Below, piece by piece: positions 54,550 through 62,963 of a DNA stretch of 64,000 bases; position 1 is the first letter of the stretch, and every line of letters begins with the position of its first letter. The DNA is taken from NCBI GenBank assembly GCA_963787485.1, contig CAWBDF010000007.1, positions 1,329,476-1,393,475 on the forward strand. Reading direction: 5' to 3'. The notes under the pieces are model-generated. The model saw only the letters and a list, made by a program, of their open reading frames with translations. It was not told the origin of the DNA and searched no databases. Position numbers and translations under genes: made by a program. Source of the DNA: Bog-473 sp963787485 (GTDB lineage Bacteria; Actinomycetota; Acidimicrobiia; Acidimicrobiales; RAAP-2).

Positions 54550-54900
54550 GTGCAGTTCCTCACCACGGGCCTTGATGCCGAGGGCCGCTCGTGCGTGGTC
54601 GAGCAGTCCGACGAGGTGCCCGCCCCGATGGCCCGTGTTCCAGGGTTCTCCATGGACCTCTTGTACGCAACGAGCGAGAACCCCCCGCCGTCGCGCCCGC
54701 CAGGTCTCGCCGATCTGGTCGACGTGAACCTGCCACCGGGCATATCCGATGGATGGTGATCGACCATGCTCCGCCAGGGACGTACGGCGCGCCGAACCAT
54801 ACCGCTGAGCTGCACCGACACCTTGAACCTCGTCTGGGTCGAATGAGGGAGCCTCATGTCCCGCCTTCAGAACGAGCTGCATCCCGGTCGGAGTACGTGC
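54550..54900 (+). pseudogene. Cupin-like protein remnant
   Basis: From GTG 54550: QFLTTGLDAEGRSCVVEQSD, MDLLYATSENPPPSRPPGLA, then WMVIDHAPPGTYGAPNHTAE and LHRHLEP in the next frame. It is the paralogue of the cupin at 10524 (LGTDAYGRSCVASES, ELHHR). The second half with the metal His-loop is broken near 54757 and fades after 54850. Confidence 0.6.
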
Positions 54901-55240
54901 CGTCGGTCGGCCTTCGCCACCATGGGGTCGATCGAACCCGGGGAGGGGGCTGGGACTGTCCGATACTTTGTGAAGGGTCAGAGAGTGAACCTACAAGCGA
55001 AAGGAGCGGAGTTATGGTTCGCGTCGGCGAAACTGGTAAATCAAGATATGGCCGGAGGGGTGGCTTGTGCTTGCACTTTTGAGTGAAACTCTGCCTACCC
55101 ATATTCTCGGACCGTGACGGATGCGCCCTCGACCGCGGCGCAACTTCGCCCTCTACCGTACCGGGCTGGCCGTCTCCGTGGCTCTGCCCTGGGCTCGACG
55201 CCAAGGGCTCCGGGCTCCACGACCCCCCGCGGGGTCAACG
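54901..55240. other. Boundary stretch between catabolic region and mobile-like element
   Basis: No supported gene. From here rightwards base and codon use become more GC-rich and genes shorter. The exact junction and any attachment site could not be located. Confidence 0.35.
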
Positions 55241-55301
55241 ACGCCCCTCGTTGCGTAGCTCCTCAAGCCGGGCCGTGGCCGTCGCTAGCGCTTCTGGGTC
55301 C

Positions 55302-55879
55302 TCAGCTTGCTCCGCCAGCAGCTTCCTCGATGAACGCGCTGATGATGTTGCGTCGGTGGTTCCCGACTGCTGTTCCGGTCAGCGCGGAGTCGATGGCCCA
55401 CAGAACGAATGCGGCTTGTTGCTTCTCGATTTTGGTCTCGTGGTGGTTGAGCCCGTGCTGCATAGCTACGTTGCTGATGCGTAGCAACCGATCAAACGTC
55501 TGGTCCCGGAAGGCGGACAGGACCGCCAGCCTGATCTCGTCAGTCTCCTCCCGCGTCGCCTTCTCCAGGTAGTTGGCGCGTCCGGCCGTGAGCCGGAGCA
55601 TCCACAGGACAGCTTGTTCGGGCGTCATCTCGTGGAGTGGGGCCTCAGCTTCGACGGCTCGACAGCCTCCCGTCTAGCCACGGACACCTTCTGCGCCGGA
55701 GTGTTACCGCCGTGATGACTACAGTGGCCCGCGCCTGGGTGGTCAGTCCCTTGACCGGCGTAGGCGCGACACCGCTGGCCATTGGTCTTGAGCGCGTCAC
55801 ACAGGTCATGCTCGGATCGCGCGTCTGAGGTCAAGTTCTCGCGCCAGAGTGAGAAGAGCAGGCGGCACACTTCTTCCAC
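55302..55879 (-). pseudogene. Phage terminase small-subunit-like gene, split in frames
   Basis: First frame (from GTG 55879): CDALKTNGQRCRAYAGQGTD then HPGAGHCSHHGGNTP, a zinc-binding module seen at the N-terminus of actinophage terminase small subunits. This frame stops at 55625. The second frame starts at ATG 55628: TPEQAVLWMLRLTAGRANYL, RDQTFDRLLRISNVAMQHGL and IEKQQAAFVLWAID, the helical body of the same family. In the in-between reading APLHEMTPEQ joins the two, so one indel seems likely; the coupled ATGA overlap is an alternative. Past 55302 another frame adds LATATARLEELRNEGRR to about 55231. Confidence 0.55.
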
Positions 55880-56060
55880 CCCGTGTATGACATGTTCCCG
55901 GTGCAGATCCAGGGCACTTCCACGGCCAGAACGCCGAAGTCATGTCAAGCCCGAGCCGTTCCGCAAACTGACTCTTCGTCTTCTCCCGGAGCCAGACGGG
56001 TGCCCCGTGGGTGGGCGGCTCCTTGCGCCGCTTACGCCTGACGTCCCTACTCATTACCAA
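55806..56060 (-). CDS. Small basic hypothetical protein
   Basis: About 84 aa, very basic N-terminus (SRDVRRKRRKEPPTHGAPVW) then LREKTKSQFAERLGLDMTSA. It overlaps the start of the terminase-like gene in another frame. No family recognised; could be the true N-terminal extension of that gene. Confidence 0.35.
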   Translation of the reverse strand: MVMSRDVRRKRRKEPPTHGAPVWLREKTKSQFAERLGLDMTSAFWPWKCPGSAPGTCHTRGGRSVPPALLTLARELDLRRAIRA

Positions 56061-56137
56061 TTCACCACCATTAGCTGGGGAAAGGTCGCTGGGGGTGCCT
56101 CCCGCGCGGCGCGGGCGCGCGGTAGACTCCGCCCGCT

Positions 56138-56165
56138 GAGTAACTCACCGAACCGGTGAGTAACT
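56138..56165. promoter_or_regulatory. Nested direct and inverted repeat in a divergent promoter region
   Basis: ACTCACCG-AAC-CGGTGAGT (56143-56161) is an 8-bp perfect dyad. GAGTAACT occurs at 56138-56145 and 56158-56165, so each dyad arm overlaps a direct repeat. It lies between leftward and rightward genes, where a phage-type repressor or replication initiator would bind. Confidence 0.55.
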
Positions 56166-56196
56166 GTGAATTAGCTGGGACTTCTCAGGAGCGGCC

Positions 56197-56433
56197 GTGC
56201 ACGACCCGCGACGGATCAGTGACAGCGCTGTATTGATCGCCAGCCTCACCCGTAGGCTGACGCTCCTCGCGGACTTCATGGAGCAACCCCACGCCGGGCT
56301 CAACCCTCTCGACGGGCTTCACAGTGCAGCTTGGACCAGGCTCTGCATCGAGAGCAGCCAACCGCGAGACTGGGCGATGGCGCACGCGGTCGTTGTCCTC
56401 CGTCGCGCTGGACCTCAACGACTGGGCGCGTGA
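56197..56433 (+). CDS. Small hypothetical protein
   Basis: 78 aa from GTG 56197: ISDSAVLIASLTRRLTLLAD, FMEQPHAGLNPLDG. Helical, no family recognised. Its TGA overlaps the GTG of the next gene at 56430, indicating coupling. First gene of the rightward run after the divergent repeat. Confidence 0.5.
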   Translation: MHDPRRISDSAVLIASLTRRLTLLADFMEQPHAGLNPLDGLHSAAWTRLCIESSQPRDWAMAHAVVVLRRAGPQRLGA

Positions 56434-57092
56434 AACCGCAGACCATTCACGACACCCTTCAGCCCCTGCTCGCCGCCCTAACGCGCCTTGACGCCGGGAG
56501 CCTGCTCGCCGTCATCTACGCCTGCCCACCGCATATTCGCGGCGATCTGCTCGGGACGTTCGATCGTCAGGCGCGTGGTGCGGAACCCGCTGACCTCGCC
56601 GCCGCCATAGGGACGGTCGCGGAGTTCACGACAGAGCCGCTCGTGCCCAAGGGACCCGCCGCCAGCGCAACACGGGACGACCCCGATGCCGGACGCCGTG
56701 CTTCGGTGTACGCGGCGGGCGGGCCTGAGGCGGTGAGGGAGTACCTAACACCTACAGCCAGGAGAACGCGTGGAACAGAACCCGCGAGTGACCACCGCCG
56801 CCTTGAGCCGCACGAACTCAAGGATGCCCTCCGACCGGGGCTGTTCCCCGACCTCGACAACGCGCGGGGACGGTCAAGAGGAGTGGGACGGCCTGGACGA
56901 CCTCCGGGAGCAGCACCAACAAGCCCTCGACCGGTGGGCCAGCGCGGGCTCGGCCCAACTGTCCCGCGAGCAGGCAGAGAGCCCTTCGCGGCTCAACATC
57001 AAGGAACGTCGCGAGCGGGAAGCCGCCATACACCGCGAGGTCGCGGCAGAGGTCAGCCGCATCGTCTGGGAAGCCCGCGACCTGATCGATGA
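56430..57092 (+). CDS. Hypothetical mobile-element protein
   Basis: Begins KPQTIHDTLQPLLAALTRLD, AGSLLAVIYACPPHIRGDLL; later residues (GVGRPGRPPGAAPTS) are low-complexity and overlap the gene at 56770, so the true end or a frameshift around 56870 is uncertain. GTG 56430 overlaps the previous stop. No family recognised. Confidence 0.45.
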   Translation: MKPQTIHDTLQPLLAALTRLDAGSLLAVIYACPPHIRGDLLGTFDRQARGAEPADLAAAIGTVAEFTTEPLVPKGPAASATRDDPDAGRRASVYAAGGPEAVREYLTPTARRTRGTEPASDHRRLEPHELKDALRPGLFPDLDNARGRSRGVGRPGRPPGAAPTSPRPVGQRGLGPTVPRAGREPFAAQHQGTSRAGSRHTPRGRGRGQPHRLGSPRPDR

Positions 57093-57225
57093 GTGGCGCT
57101 CTGTCGAGGATGCGACGGAAGCCGAACGCCGGGCGGAGATTGAGCAGCTGCGGGCGCGGCTCGCGCAGTTGGAGGTTGAGGACCTGATGCGTCGGGCGGT
57201 TGGCCGTCTGGCTCAACCGGCTTGA
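56770..57225 (+). CDS. Coiled-coil hypothetical protein
   Basis: 151 aa from GTG 56770, which follows CCAGGAGAACGC. The C-terminal part (RREREAAIHREVAAEVSRIV then EATEAERRAEIEQLRARLAQ) is a strong coiled coil. Typical of small phage or integrative-element proteins. No named family. Confidence 0.55.
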   Translation: MEQNPRVTTAALSRTNSRMPSDRGCSPTSTTRGDGQEEWDGLDDLREQHQQALDRWASAGSAQLSREQAESPSRLNIKERREREAAIHREVAAEVSRIVWEARDLIDEWRSVEDATEAERRAEIEQLRARLAQLEVEDLMRRAVGRLAQPA

Positions 57226-57342
57226 CCCATCCAAGATCGCCCCGGGCATCCACCCGTGGGCGCTGATGGCCGAGACGCCGGAACCGTACCAGCGCCCGAT
57301 GGGACCCATCGCACGTTCGTTCCAACCACAGGAGGAGGACAC

Positions 57343-58054
57343 ATGAACGGCAGACACTGGAGTGACTACAGCGAGCAGGAGCTAGGCCGAATGCGCGCCG
57401 GTACGTGCGTGGGCGGGGCGAGGCAGCCGCAGGCCCTCGTGCCCGCCGACGTCACGGCTCAGACACGGGCGGTCCTCGTCCCGGCGATGGCCGCGGCTGA
57501 ACCGGCGTACCCGGCGGAGTGGCTTCCAGAAGTCCAGGCCGTCCCCCGTCATCACGGCTCAGACGCCAGCGGACTGGATGCGTGAGCAGCCGCCGCCGTC
57601 GCGCAACGGCACCGCGCCCGCGGGCTCGCCGCCCGCCGACGCCTACCCGGCGGAATGGCTGCGGGAGGGCGACATCGCCCCGCCCCGCGGAGTTGGACTC
57701 GGCGGAGAGGGTTGCGGTCCACAGGAGGGCTGCGTGATGCCGGCAGTGCCAGAGGATCTACACGGCGAGGAAGGAGCCATCTCGATGGCGGTCAACCCCG
57801 GTGCGACCGACATGGAGTTCGTGGTGGCCTGTACCTCATTCCAGCCTCCACGGTTGCAAGTCGATGAGAGCGGGGTTCAGACCCCGATGACGGAGGTCAC
57901 GGCTCCCGCCCCGCCCACGGCGGGCTTGTACCAGGACACGGTCACGTTCAGAGCAAGGGCGGACACGTCATCATCTGCTTCAACGGGACCACACGTGTCC
58001 GTCAGCGCGTTTCCGGGTGGACTACCCTGCCTGGCACGCTACCAACGTGACTGA
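57343..58054 (+). pseudogene. Repeat protein with PAEWL motifs, frame broken
   Basis: ATG 57343 follows CAGGAGGAGGACAC. The first frame gives HWSDYSEQELGRMRAGT and AYPAEWLPEV. A five-C run near 57544 shifts frame; the second frame carries TPADWMREQPPPSRNG and AYPAEWLREGDIAPPRG, so the (Y/T)PA(E/D)W(L/M)xE unit occurs three times. The tail (EFVVACTSFQPPRLQVDESG) looks like another domain. A homopolymer error could explain the break. Confidence 0.5.
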
Positions 58055-58726
58055 CCGTCGCCGGGACCCTGTCGCCGACGCTGCTGCGGTCGGCGCGACA
58101 ACGTCCCGTCTCGGCTGAGTACGCCATGCGGTCGGCTGCGTCCTCCCGCCGCTGGTGCGCACCACTGAAAGGGCGCATTGTTCAATGCGTTTCTCCTTTC
58201 GCTTGCCGGGCGGGGGGGTATGTCCTTGGCCCTCGCCCGGCGGACGGTTGACGCCGTGCCGCTGCTTCTGGCGCTGCCCCGCACTCTCCGCGCCAGTCCC
58301 TGGCCTCGTGTACAGGGCTCGCCCACCTAGGGTGGTAGGAATGGCCGGACAATCGCGTACGCGTGAACTACGGGCGACGTCAGCGGCAGCTACGCGGCCG
58401 ACTGGTCCGCCGCGTGCCATCGTCTACACGGTCCTGGAACTGCGCGGGCGCAGCCGGATTGCCATTCGAAGATGCGTGGGGGCTGGCGGTGCCGCTGGCC
58501 TTGACGGGTGCCGGAGGCGAGGACCAGGCGCGCGACATGGCTGGGGATTTGAACGCGAGCGGCACGACTGGCGTGAGCAGTACCCACGCCCGCGTGCGTA
58601 GGCCATCCTCTCGCACCCGCGAACCTCCGGCGTGTCGTCCGGCCGGCCCACCGGGGGAGCGGCCGGAGACACACCCGAAATACGCAGCAACCCTCGTTGT
58701 CCGGGCGAAATGGCAGACTTCAGCTC
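58055..58726. other. Gene-poor stretch of the mobile-like element
   Basis: About 670 bp with overlapping GC-rich frames but no supported gene. A dyad CGCATTG-TT-CAATGCG lies at 58174-58189 followed by TTTCTCCTTTC, which may be a terminator or an operator. Confidence 0.4.
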
Positions 58727-59237
58727 ATGGACGAGCAGAAAGGTACGTTTGAGCTTGCGGTAACGCTCGGGAATTCTTCGTTTTCTGCGTCCGGTGATCC
58801 AGACCTAGTGCTCCGGATGTTCGGCGAATTCAAGGAATTGGCGGCTGCGACGCCCGACCCGCAGTCCGCGCCGAGCGGCGGAAACCCGCCGAGAGCGCAA
58901 AACCAAGTGGCGGCGGGTCCACGGTCGACACGACCAATCTTCCGCTGAAGCCTTTCATAAGTCGAACTCCGCGGGAATAGAGAGAGGGCCACAGCCATGA
59001 TGGCTTGGTCCGCAGAGATTGGCGGGGCGAAGCAGCTCACCATCACTCAGATCAACGAGCTTTGGAAAAAGACCAGCTTCAAGGCGCCATCTAACCTCGG
59101 CAACCTCGGCCGAGATGTACGCCAGCGCGGCAAAAGAAGGGTGGCTCGATTCCGAGGGCACCGGCAAGGATGAGGTGTTCTCCATCAACGGCTACGGCGA
59201 CGGCGTCGTGGCTGGCTGGGCCACGTCCAAGAGGTAG
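58727..59237 (+). pseudogene. Winged-helix protein, upstream partner of the TIR-like gene (frameshifted)
   Basis: ATG 58727: DEQKGTFELAVTLGNSSFSA, SGDPDLVLRMFGEFKELA. After a proline-rich linker the homologous core is in three different registers: LPLKPFISRTP, then AKQLTITQINELWKKTSFKA, then SAEMYASAAKEGWLDSEGTG and VFSINGYGDGVVAGW. The joined product would be about 170 aa with a C-terminal winged helix. Breaks near 58935, 58975 and 59105. It ends 43 bp before the wHTH-TIR-like gene, so the two were probably an operon. Confidence 0.55.
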
Positions 59238-59279
59238 GAAACCATCGACTCCGTAGGTAGTCAGGTTAAGGGGCTCCAG

Positions 59280-60098
59280 ATGCCCGATCAGGTTCTGACG
59301 ATGGGTCGTTTGGCGGAGGCAAGGTCCGAATCGAGACTCTTTGCTCCAGCCGCGATAGATGCCTTGATGGACGAGATTGGCCTACCTCGCCCCGCACGTG
59401 TCTCCAACGTCATGGGGAGTCTGGAGAAGGGCGGCCTGCTGACCCGAGTCAAGGGTGCTCGCGGCAACGCCTGGAAGCTCACGCCGAGCGGCCGCGGCCG
59501 AGCCGAGGAACTAGCCACAGACATGGATCTCGCGGCGCTGATCGCTGAAGCAGCGGAACCCGCGGCGACGGTGTTGGCCGACACGCCGCACCCCGTTATT
59601 CCGCCGAGTCTGGCGCCGCCTGCGTTGGTAGGACCGCTCCACGCATTCCTCGAGAGATTCCCGTTCGAGCGCAACGTGTTCGGGATGACTCGCTTCCCCG
59701 GCAAGTCGGAAAACGGCGAACTTGATCCGATTGCGCCCGCGCTAGAGACAGCACATACGGTGTGCGACCGTCACGGCCTCGTTTTTCACCTCGCCTCAGA
59801 CCGCAGCATCGTCGACGACCTTTGGGCCAATGTCGCAGCACACATGTGGGGTTGCCGCTACGGAATCGCGTTCGCCGAGGAACGGACACCCCGTGGTCTC
59901 AACTACAACCTCACAATCGAGATAGGCAGTTGCCTGGTGCTTGGTCGCAGGATCGCGCTGCTGAAGGATGAACCCGTCGAACGGCTCCCAACCGATTTGA
60001 TCGGCCACATCTTCACCGAGGTCAATCTGGACGATCCGTCAACAGTCGAGGCCGCGCTGGAAGACTGGATCAAGAACACGCTCTCGCTGAGTTTCTGA
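59280..60098 (+). CDS. Winged-helix plus TIR-like effector protein
   Basis: 272 aa. Residues 8-75 look like a winged helix (FAPAAIDALMDEIGLPRPAR, SLEKGGLLTRVKG). Residues 128-268 form a Rossmann-like domain: HTVCDRHGLVFHLASDRSIV, MWGCRYGIAFAE, NYNLTIEIGS with Glu 214, RRIALLKDEPVERLPTDL. The N-x-N-x-x-x-E-x-G strand and the following LLKD/LPTDL match predicted nucleotide-binding TIR-like domains related to NADases of bacterial immunity. Catalysis is inferred. Position between a second winged-helix gene and an Mrr nuclease supports a defence role. Confidence 0.65.
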   Translation: MPDQVLTMGRLAEARSESRLFAPAAIDALMDEIGLPRPARVSNVMGSLEKGGLLTRVKGARGNAWKLTPSGRGRAEELATDMDLAALIAEAAEPAATVLADTPHPVIPPSLAPPALVGPLHAFLERFPFERNVFGMTRFPGKSENGELDPIAPALETAHTVCDRHGLVFHLASDRSIVDDLWANVAAHMWGCRYGIAFAEERTPRGLNYNLTIEIGSCLVLGRRIALLKDEPVERLPTDLIGHIFTEVNLDDPSTVEAALEDWIKNTLSLSF

Positions 60099-60137
60099 GG
60101 GCAGCAATGTGCCTCGCGTTCAAGGTCCCGCTGGCGA

Positions 60138-61080
60138 CTACGTAGCCGGGCTCTCTTCTACCCCAAAGTAGTCGAGGTCGATGCGCTTGATCTCATAGCG
60201 CGTCGCGACGCTCACGCCAACGCCGTGGTCAATCATCAGCTGCGCAAGCTCCGGTCCGTCGACAAGGATCACTCGCGGTGAGACGCTGTCCGCGTACTCA
60301 CTCGCCTCGCGGCTGAACGAGGACGTTGTGATGAAGACGCCTTTGGTGGCGCGCTGGCCGTGGAGCGCGCCGACGAACCGTTGGATGTCGGGGCGTCCGA
60401 CGGTGTTCGACCACTTCTTGGCCTGGACGTAGATCAGGTCGAGCCCGAGCTTGTCCTCGCGGATCACGCCGTCAACGCCTTCGTCGCCGCTCTTGCCGAG
60501 ACGTTCGGCCGCGTCCTCGCGTGAGCCGCCGTAGCCCATCGCCTGGAGCACGTCCAATACGACTTGCTCGAAAAACTCGGCCGACTGCTCGCTGATGCGC
60601 TCCAGGACGTCACTGGCCAGCGCGGCACGAAGTTCGCGGTAGGCAGACGCAGCGCGCTCTTCAGGCGTTGCGTCATCAGCCACCGGGAGAACCGCCTGCG
60701 CGCTTGCCTCGGAGCGAGGACGAGGCGGCGGAGCGTCTCGGGACCTGAACTCGCGGAACTCCTCGAAGAGGTCGAGCACAGAGTTGTCGACTCGTTCGGG
60801 ATGGTCGCGGAGTACCTCACGGCCGCGGTCGGTGATGCGATAGACGGACCGCCGCGGCCGGGCGAGCAGCCCGGCGCGATACAGGTAGGTCAGCGCCCAA
60901 CCCACACGGTTGCGGAGCGGTTGTGTCGCGGCCGCTTGGGAGACGTTCCTCAACGTCCTCTGGGCTCAGCTGGAACTGGCTGATGATCGCCTCGCGGATC
61001 GATGCGGCGTTCCAGTCCTGCCCGTCCTCCGTGAGCGCGAGCACAGGACGCATGAGCGTCTGATAGTCCGGGACCGGCAC
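60138..61080 (-). pseudogene. Mrr-type restriction endonuclease, frameshifted
   Basis: N-terminal part from GTG 61080: VPDYQTLMRPVLALTEDGQD, REAIISQFQLSPEDVEERLP (Mrr_N winged helix). Frame shifts near 60930 into QPLRNRVGWALTYLYRAGLL and RRSVYRITDRGREVL. The nuclease domain follows: FFEQVVLDVLQAMGYGG, SGDEGVDGVIREDKLGLDLI, YVQAKKW and RPDIQRFVGALHG, giving the D...QxK PD-(D/E)xK motif. Mrr cuts methylated DNA in known members. A single break leaves both halves recognisable, so error or recent mutation are both possible. Confidence 0.75.
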
Positions 61081-61260
61081 GCGCCGAACCCTACCCAGCT
61101 TGGCGGCCGCAACCCGTCCTTGGTCGGATTCCGCTGCTTGAGCTGGAGACTGGTTCCCTGGCGGGATGCCGCACCGCGGCATCCAGGTGCCACGTGACCT
61201 TCTCCTCGACTGCATCGAGGACCACTGGATGCCGGTCCTCCCGCCGCTCGCGACTCGCGG

Positions 61261-61484
61261 CTGGACGCCCTAGCCTCTCTGACGGGGTCAGGGGGTAAAT
61301 CCCCAGCTAATCCCGGGGATCGGAGGGAATCGCTTGCGTTCGGTCGCGGAACCGGGTATAAGTCCGCTCCCGCTGGGCGGCGAAGCTCGGCGGCGTAGGA
61401 CCGGACCGGGCCGGAGCCCCGGACGACATAGATGAATCCCTGGCGGTGTTCCGCCGTTCAATGTCGTCCCAAGGAGGGTTCCAA
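61261..61484. other. Intergenic region with inverted repeats
   Basis: Stem ATCCCC/GGGGAT with 10-nt loop at 61299-61320, preceded by a G-run. Could be a terminator for the leftward gene or part of a replication origin upstream of the primase; undecided. Confidence 0.35.
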
Positions 61485-61715
61485 ATGCCCAAGGCGAAAG
61501 TCATCAGGCGGTCGCGGCCTGACCTGTTCGCTGACGATCAGGTCTACAGCGTCACTGAGATCGCGGACGCGCTCAGCGTTTCCGCCAGCATGGTCGTGGC
61601 GTGGTGTCGTGATGAGCGGATTGATCCGGAAGGAGTGATCATCCTGCCGCGAGGGCGACGAGTCCATGGTTGGGCGATCAATGCGTTCATCCGGTCGTTG
61701 AAGTCCGGCGCGTAA
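61485..61715 (+). CDS. Excisionase/MerR-like HTH protein
   Basis: 76 aa from ATG 61485, following CAAGGAGGGTTCCAA. VYSVTEIADALSVSASMVVA then WCRDERIDPEGVIILPRGRR is the winged helix of small excisionase or AlpA-type DNA-binding proteins. Its stop TAATG overlaps the primase start, so they are coupled. In phage satellites such proteins control excision and primase expression. Confidence 0.7.
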   Translation: MPKAKVIRRSRPDLFADDQVYSVTEIADALSVSASMVVAWCRDERIDPEGVIILPRGRRVHGWAINAFIRSLKSGA

Positions 61716-62776
61716 TGTTGACCGCGGCGCTCGCCGCGGCGGAGCAGGTGCCCATCTTCCCCGTCTGGTGGACGGTGAATGGTGTATGCGCCTGCTCCGC
61801 CGGGGAGCATTGCGATCGCCCGGGCAAACACCCGCTCATCACGAACTGGGGGAAACGGGCGACACAGAACCCTGCTCAGATCAAGCGCTGGCTACGTAGG
61901 TGGCCACGGGCAAACTGGGCCATGCCCACGGGCGAGCGGAGTGGGTATGTCATCGTGGACACATTGCCGGGCTCGCGCCCGCGCCTACAGCCGACGTTCA
62001 CGGTCCGCACCGGTAACGCCGAACATTGGTACTACAGGTGGCCGGGGCACGAGGTCCGGAACCGGGAGATCAAGGCGCACGGTGTTGACGTCATCCGGGG
62101 CGACGGCGGCTATGTCTTGATCCCGCCCTGCGTTCACGCCAATGGCACGGTGTATGAGGTCATCCGGCGTGGTGGTGTCCGGGCGTTTCCGGCTGCGCTG
62201 CTCCCTCATTCGCCGCCCGCGCCGCGTAAGACGGGAGTGGACCGTGAGGGGTACGTCTCGAAGGGCGAGCGGCATCCGTGGCTGTTCACGGTCGGCTGCT
62301 CGATGCGGCATTTCGGCGTCCGTGAGCCGGGGATTCGGGCCGCGCTGTTGGCGATGAACGAGCACCAGTGCGTGCCGCCTAAGTCTGAGGCAGACATCAA
62401 GCGGCTCGCGCATGACATTGCCAAGCGCTACAGCGCCAGCGCCTCGGGACCGCGTTGGCCCCGGCTGGACTTCCCCTGCCCGCTGTGCGGTGGTGTCGCA
62501 GCAGCCACGTTCAAGACGGACCGCTACGGCGAGCTGGGCTGGTTGATCTCGTGCTGGGGTGAGTGCTCGGAGAACGGCTCCCGCGCTGAGTACCTGCCGA
62601 AGCTCGCCACCGAGCTTGGTCTTGAGAAGTCGGCACTGAAGGAAGCCATTGTGGCGCGGATCGCAACTGGAACGTCCCGTCCTGCTCGGTTGCCCCTTGC
62701 CGTACCTGACCCTAACCCCAGGCCTATCCCGCCGCACACGGGAGACAGCCGGAAACCACACTCAAAACACCCCTAG
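61715..62776 (+). CDS. Prim-pol-type DNA primase of a mobile element
   Basis: About 353 aa. QVPIFPVWWTVNGVCACSAG, HCDRPGKHPLITNWGKRATQ and NWAMPTGERSGYVIVD match the bifunctional primase/polymerase N-domain. RHPWLFTVGCSMRHFGVREP is the PriCT-1 domain; CPLCGG...CWGEC is a zinc ribbon near residue 260. The acidic motif normally ends D-x-D; here it is VIVDTL and the next loop is shorter than usual, so catalysis may be impaired. ATG 61715 overlaps the previous stop codon. Confidence 0.7.
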   Translation: MLTAALAAAEQVPIFPVWWTVNGVCACSAGEHCDRPGKHPLITNWGKRATQNPAQIKRWLRRWPRANWAMPTGERSGYVIVDTLPGSRPRLQPTFTVRTGNAEHWYYRWPGHEVRNREIKAHGVDVIRGDGGYVLIPPCVHANGTVYEVIRRGGVRAFPAALLPHSPPAPRKTGVDREGYVSKGERHPWLFTVGCSMRHFGVREPGIRAALLAMNEHQCVPPKSEADIKRLAHDIAKRYSASASGPRWPRLDFPCPLCGGVAAATFKTDRYGELGWLISCWGECSENGSRAEYLPKLATELGLEKSALKEAIVARIATGTSRPARLPLAVPDPNPRPIPPHTGDSRKPHSKHP

Positions 62777-62821
62777 CGCCACGGCCCGCCGTGAAGGGGC
62801 GGGCCGTAGGAAGGAGAATCC

Positions 62822-62896
62822 GTGTCGTTCAGCTACGTGAAGCGTACCGCTGCTGCGGTAAGGCCCACAACCGCGATGGTGTGGGATGACGAATGA
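62822..62896 (+). CDS. Very small open frame between primase and helicase
   Basis: 24 aa from GTG 62822 following GGAAGGAGAATCC: SFSYVKRTAAAVRPTTAMVW. Its TGA overlaps an ATG at 62893 that opens a further 23-aa frame ending just before the helicase start. Could be leader peptides for coupling; no function known. Confidence 0.35.
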   Translation: MSFSYVKRTAAAVRPTTAMVWDDE

Positions 62897-62963
62897 CCAA
62901 ACCGCGTATCGGGGGCTGGATGTTCAATACCACACCGGAATCCTGTCCGCGCGGGGCGTGGTA

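Noticed and set aside
36510..55098. Shared 15-mer GTGAAACTCTGCCTA near 36510 and 55084 as possible att sites
   Set aside because: A 15-base match within 64 kb is expected about by chance and the flanks do not match; no integrase is present.
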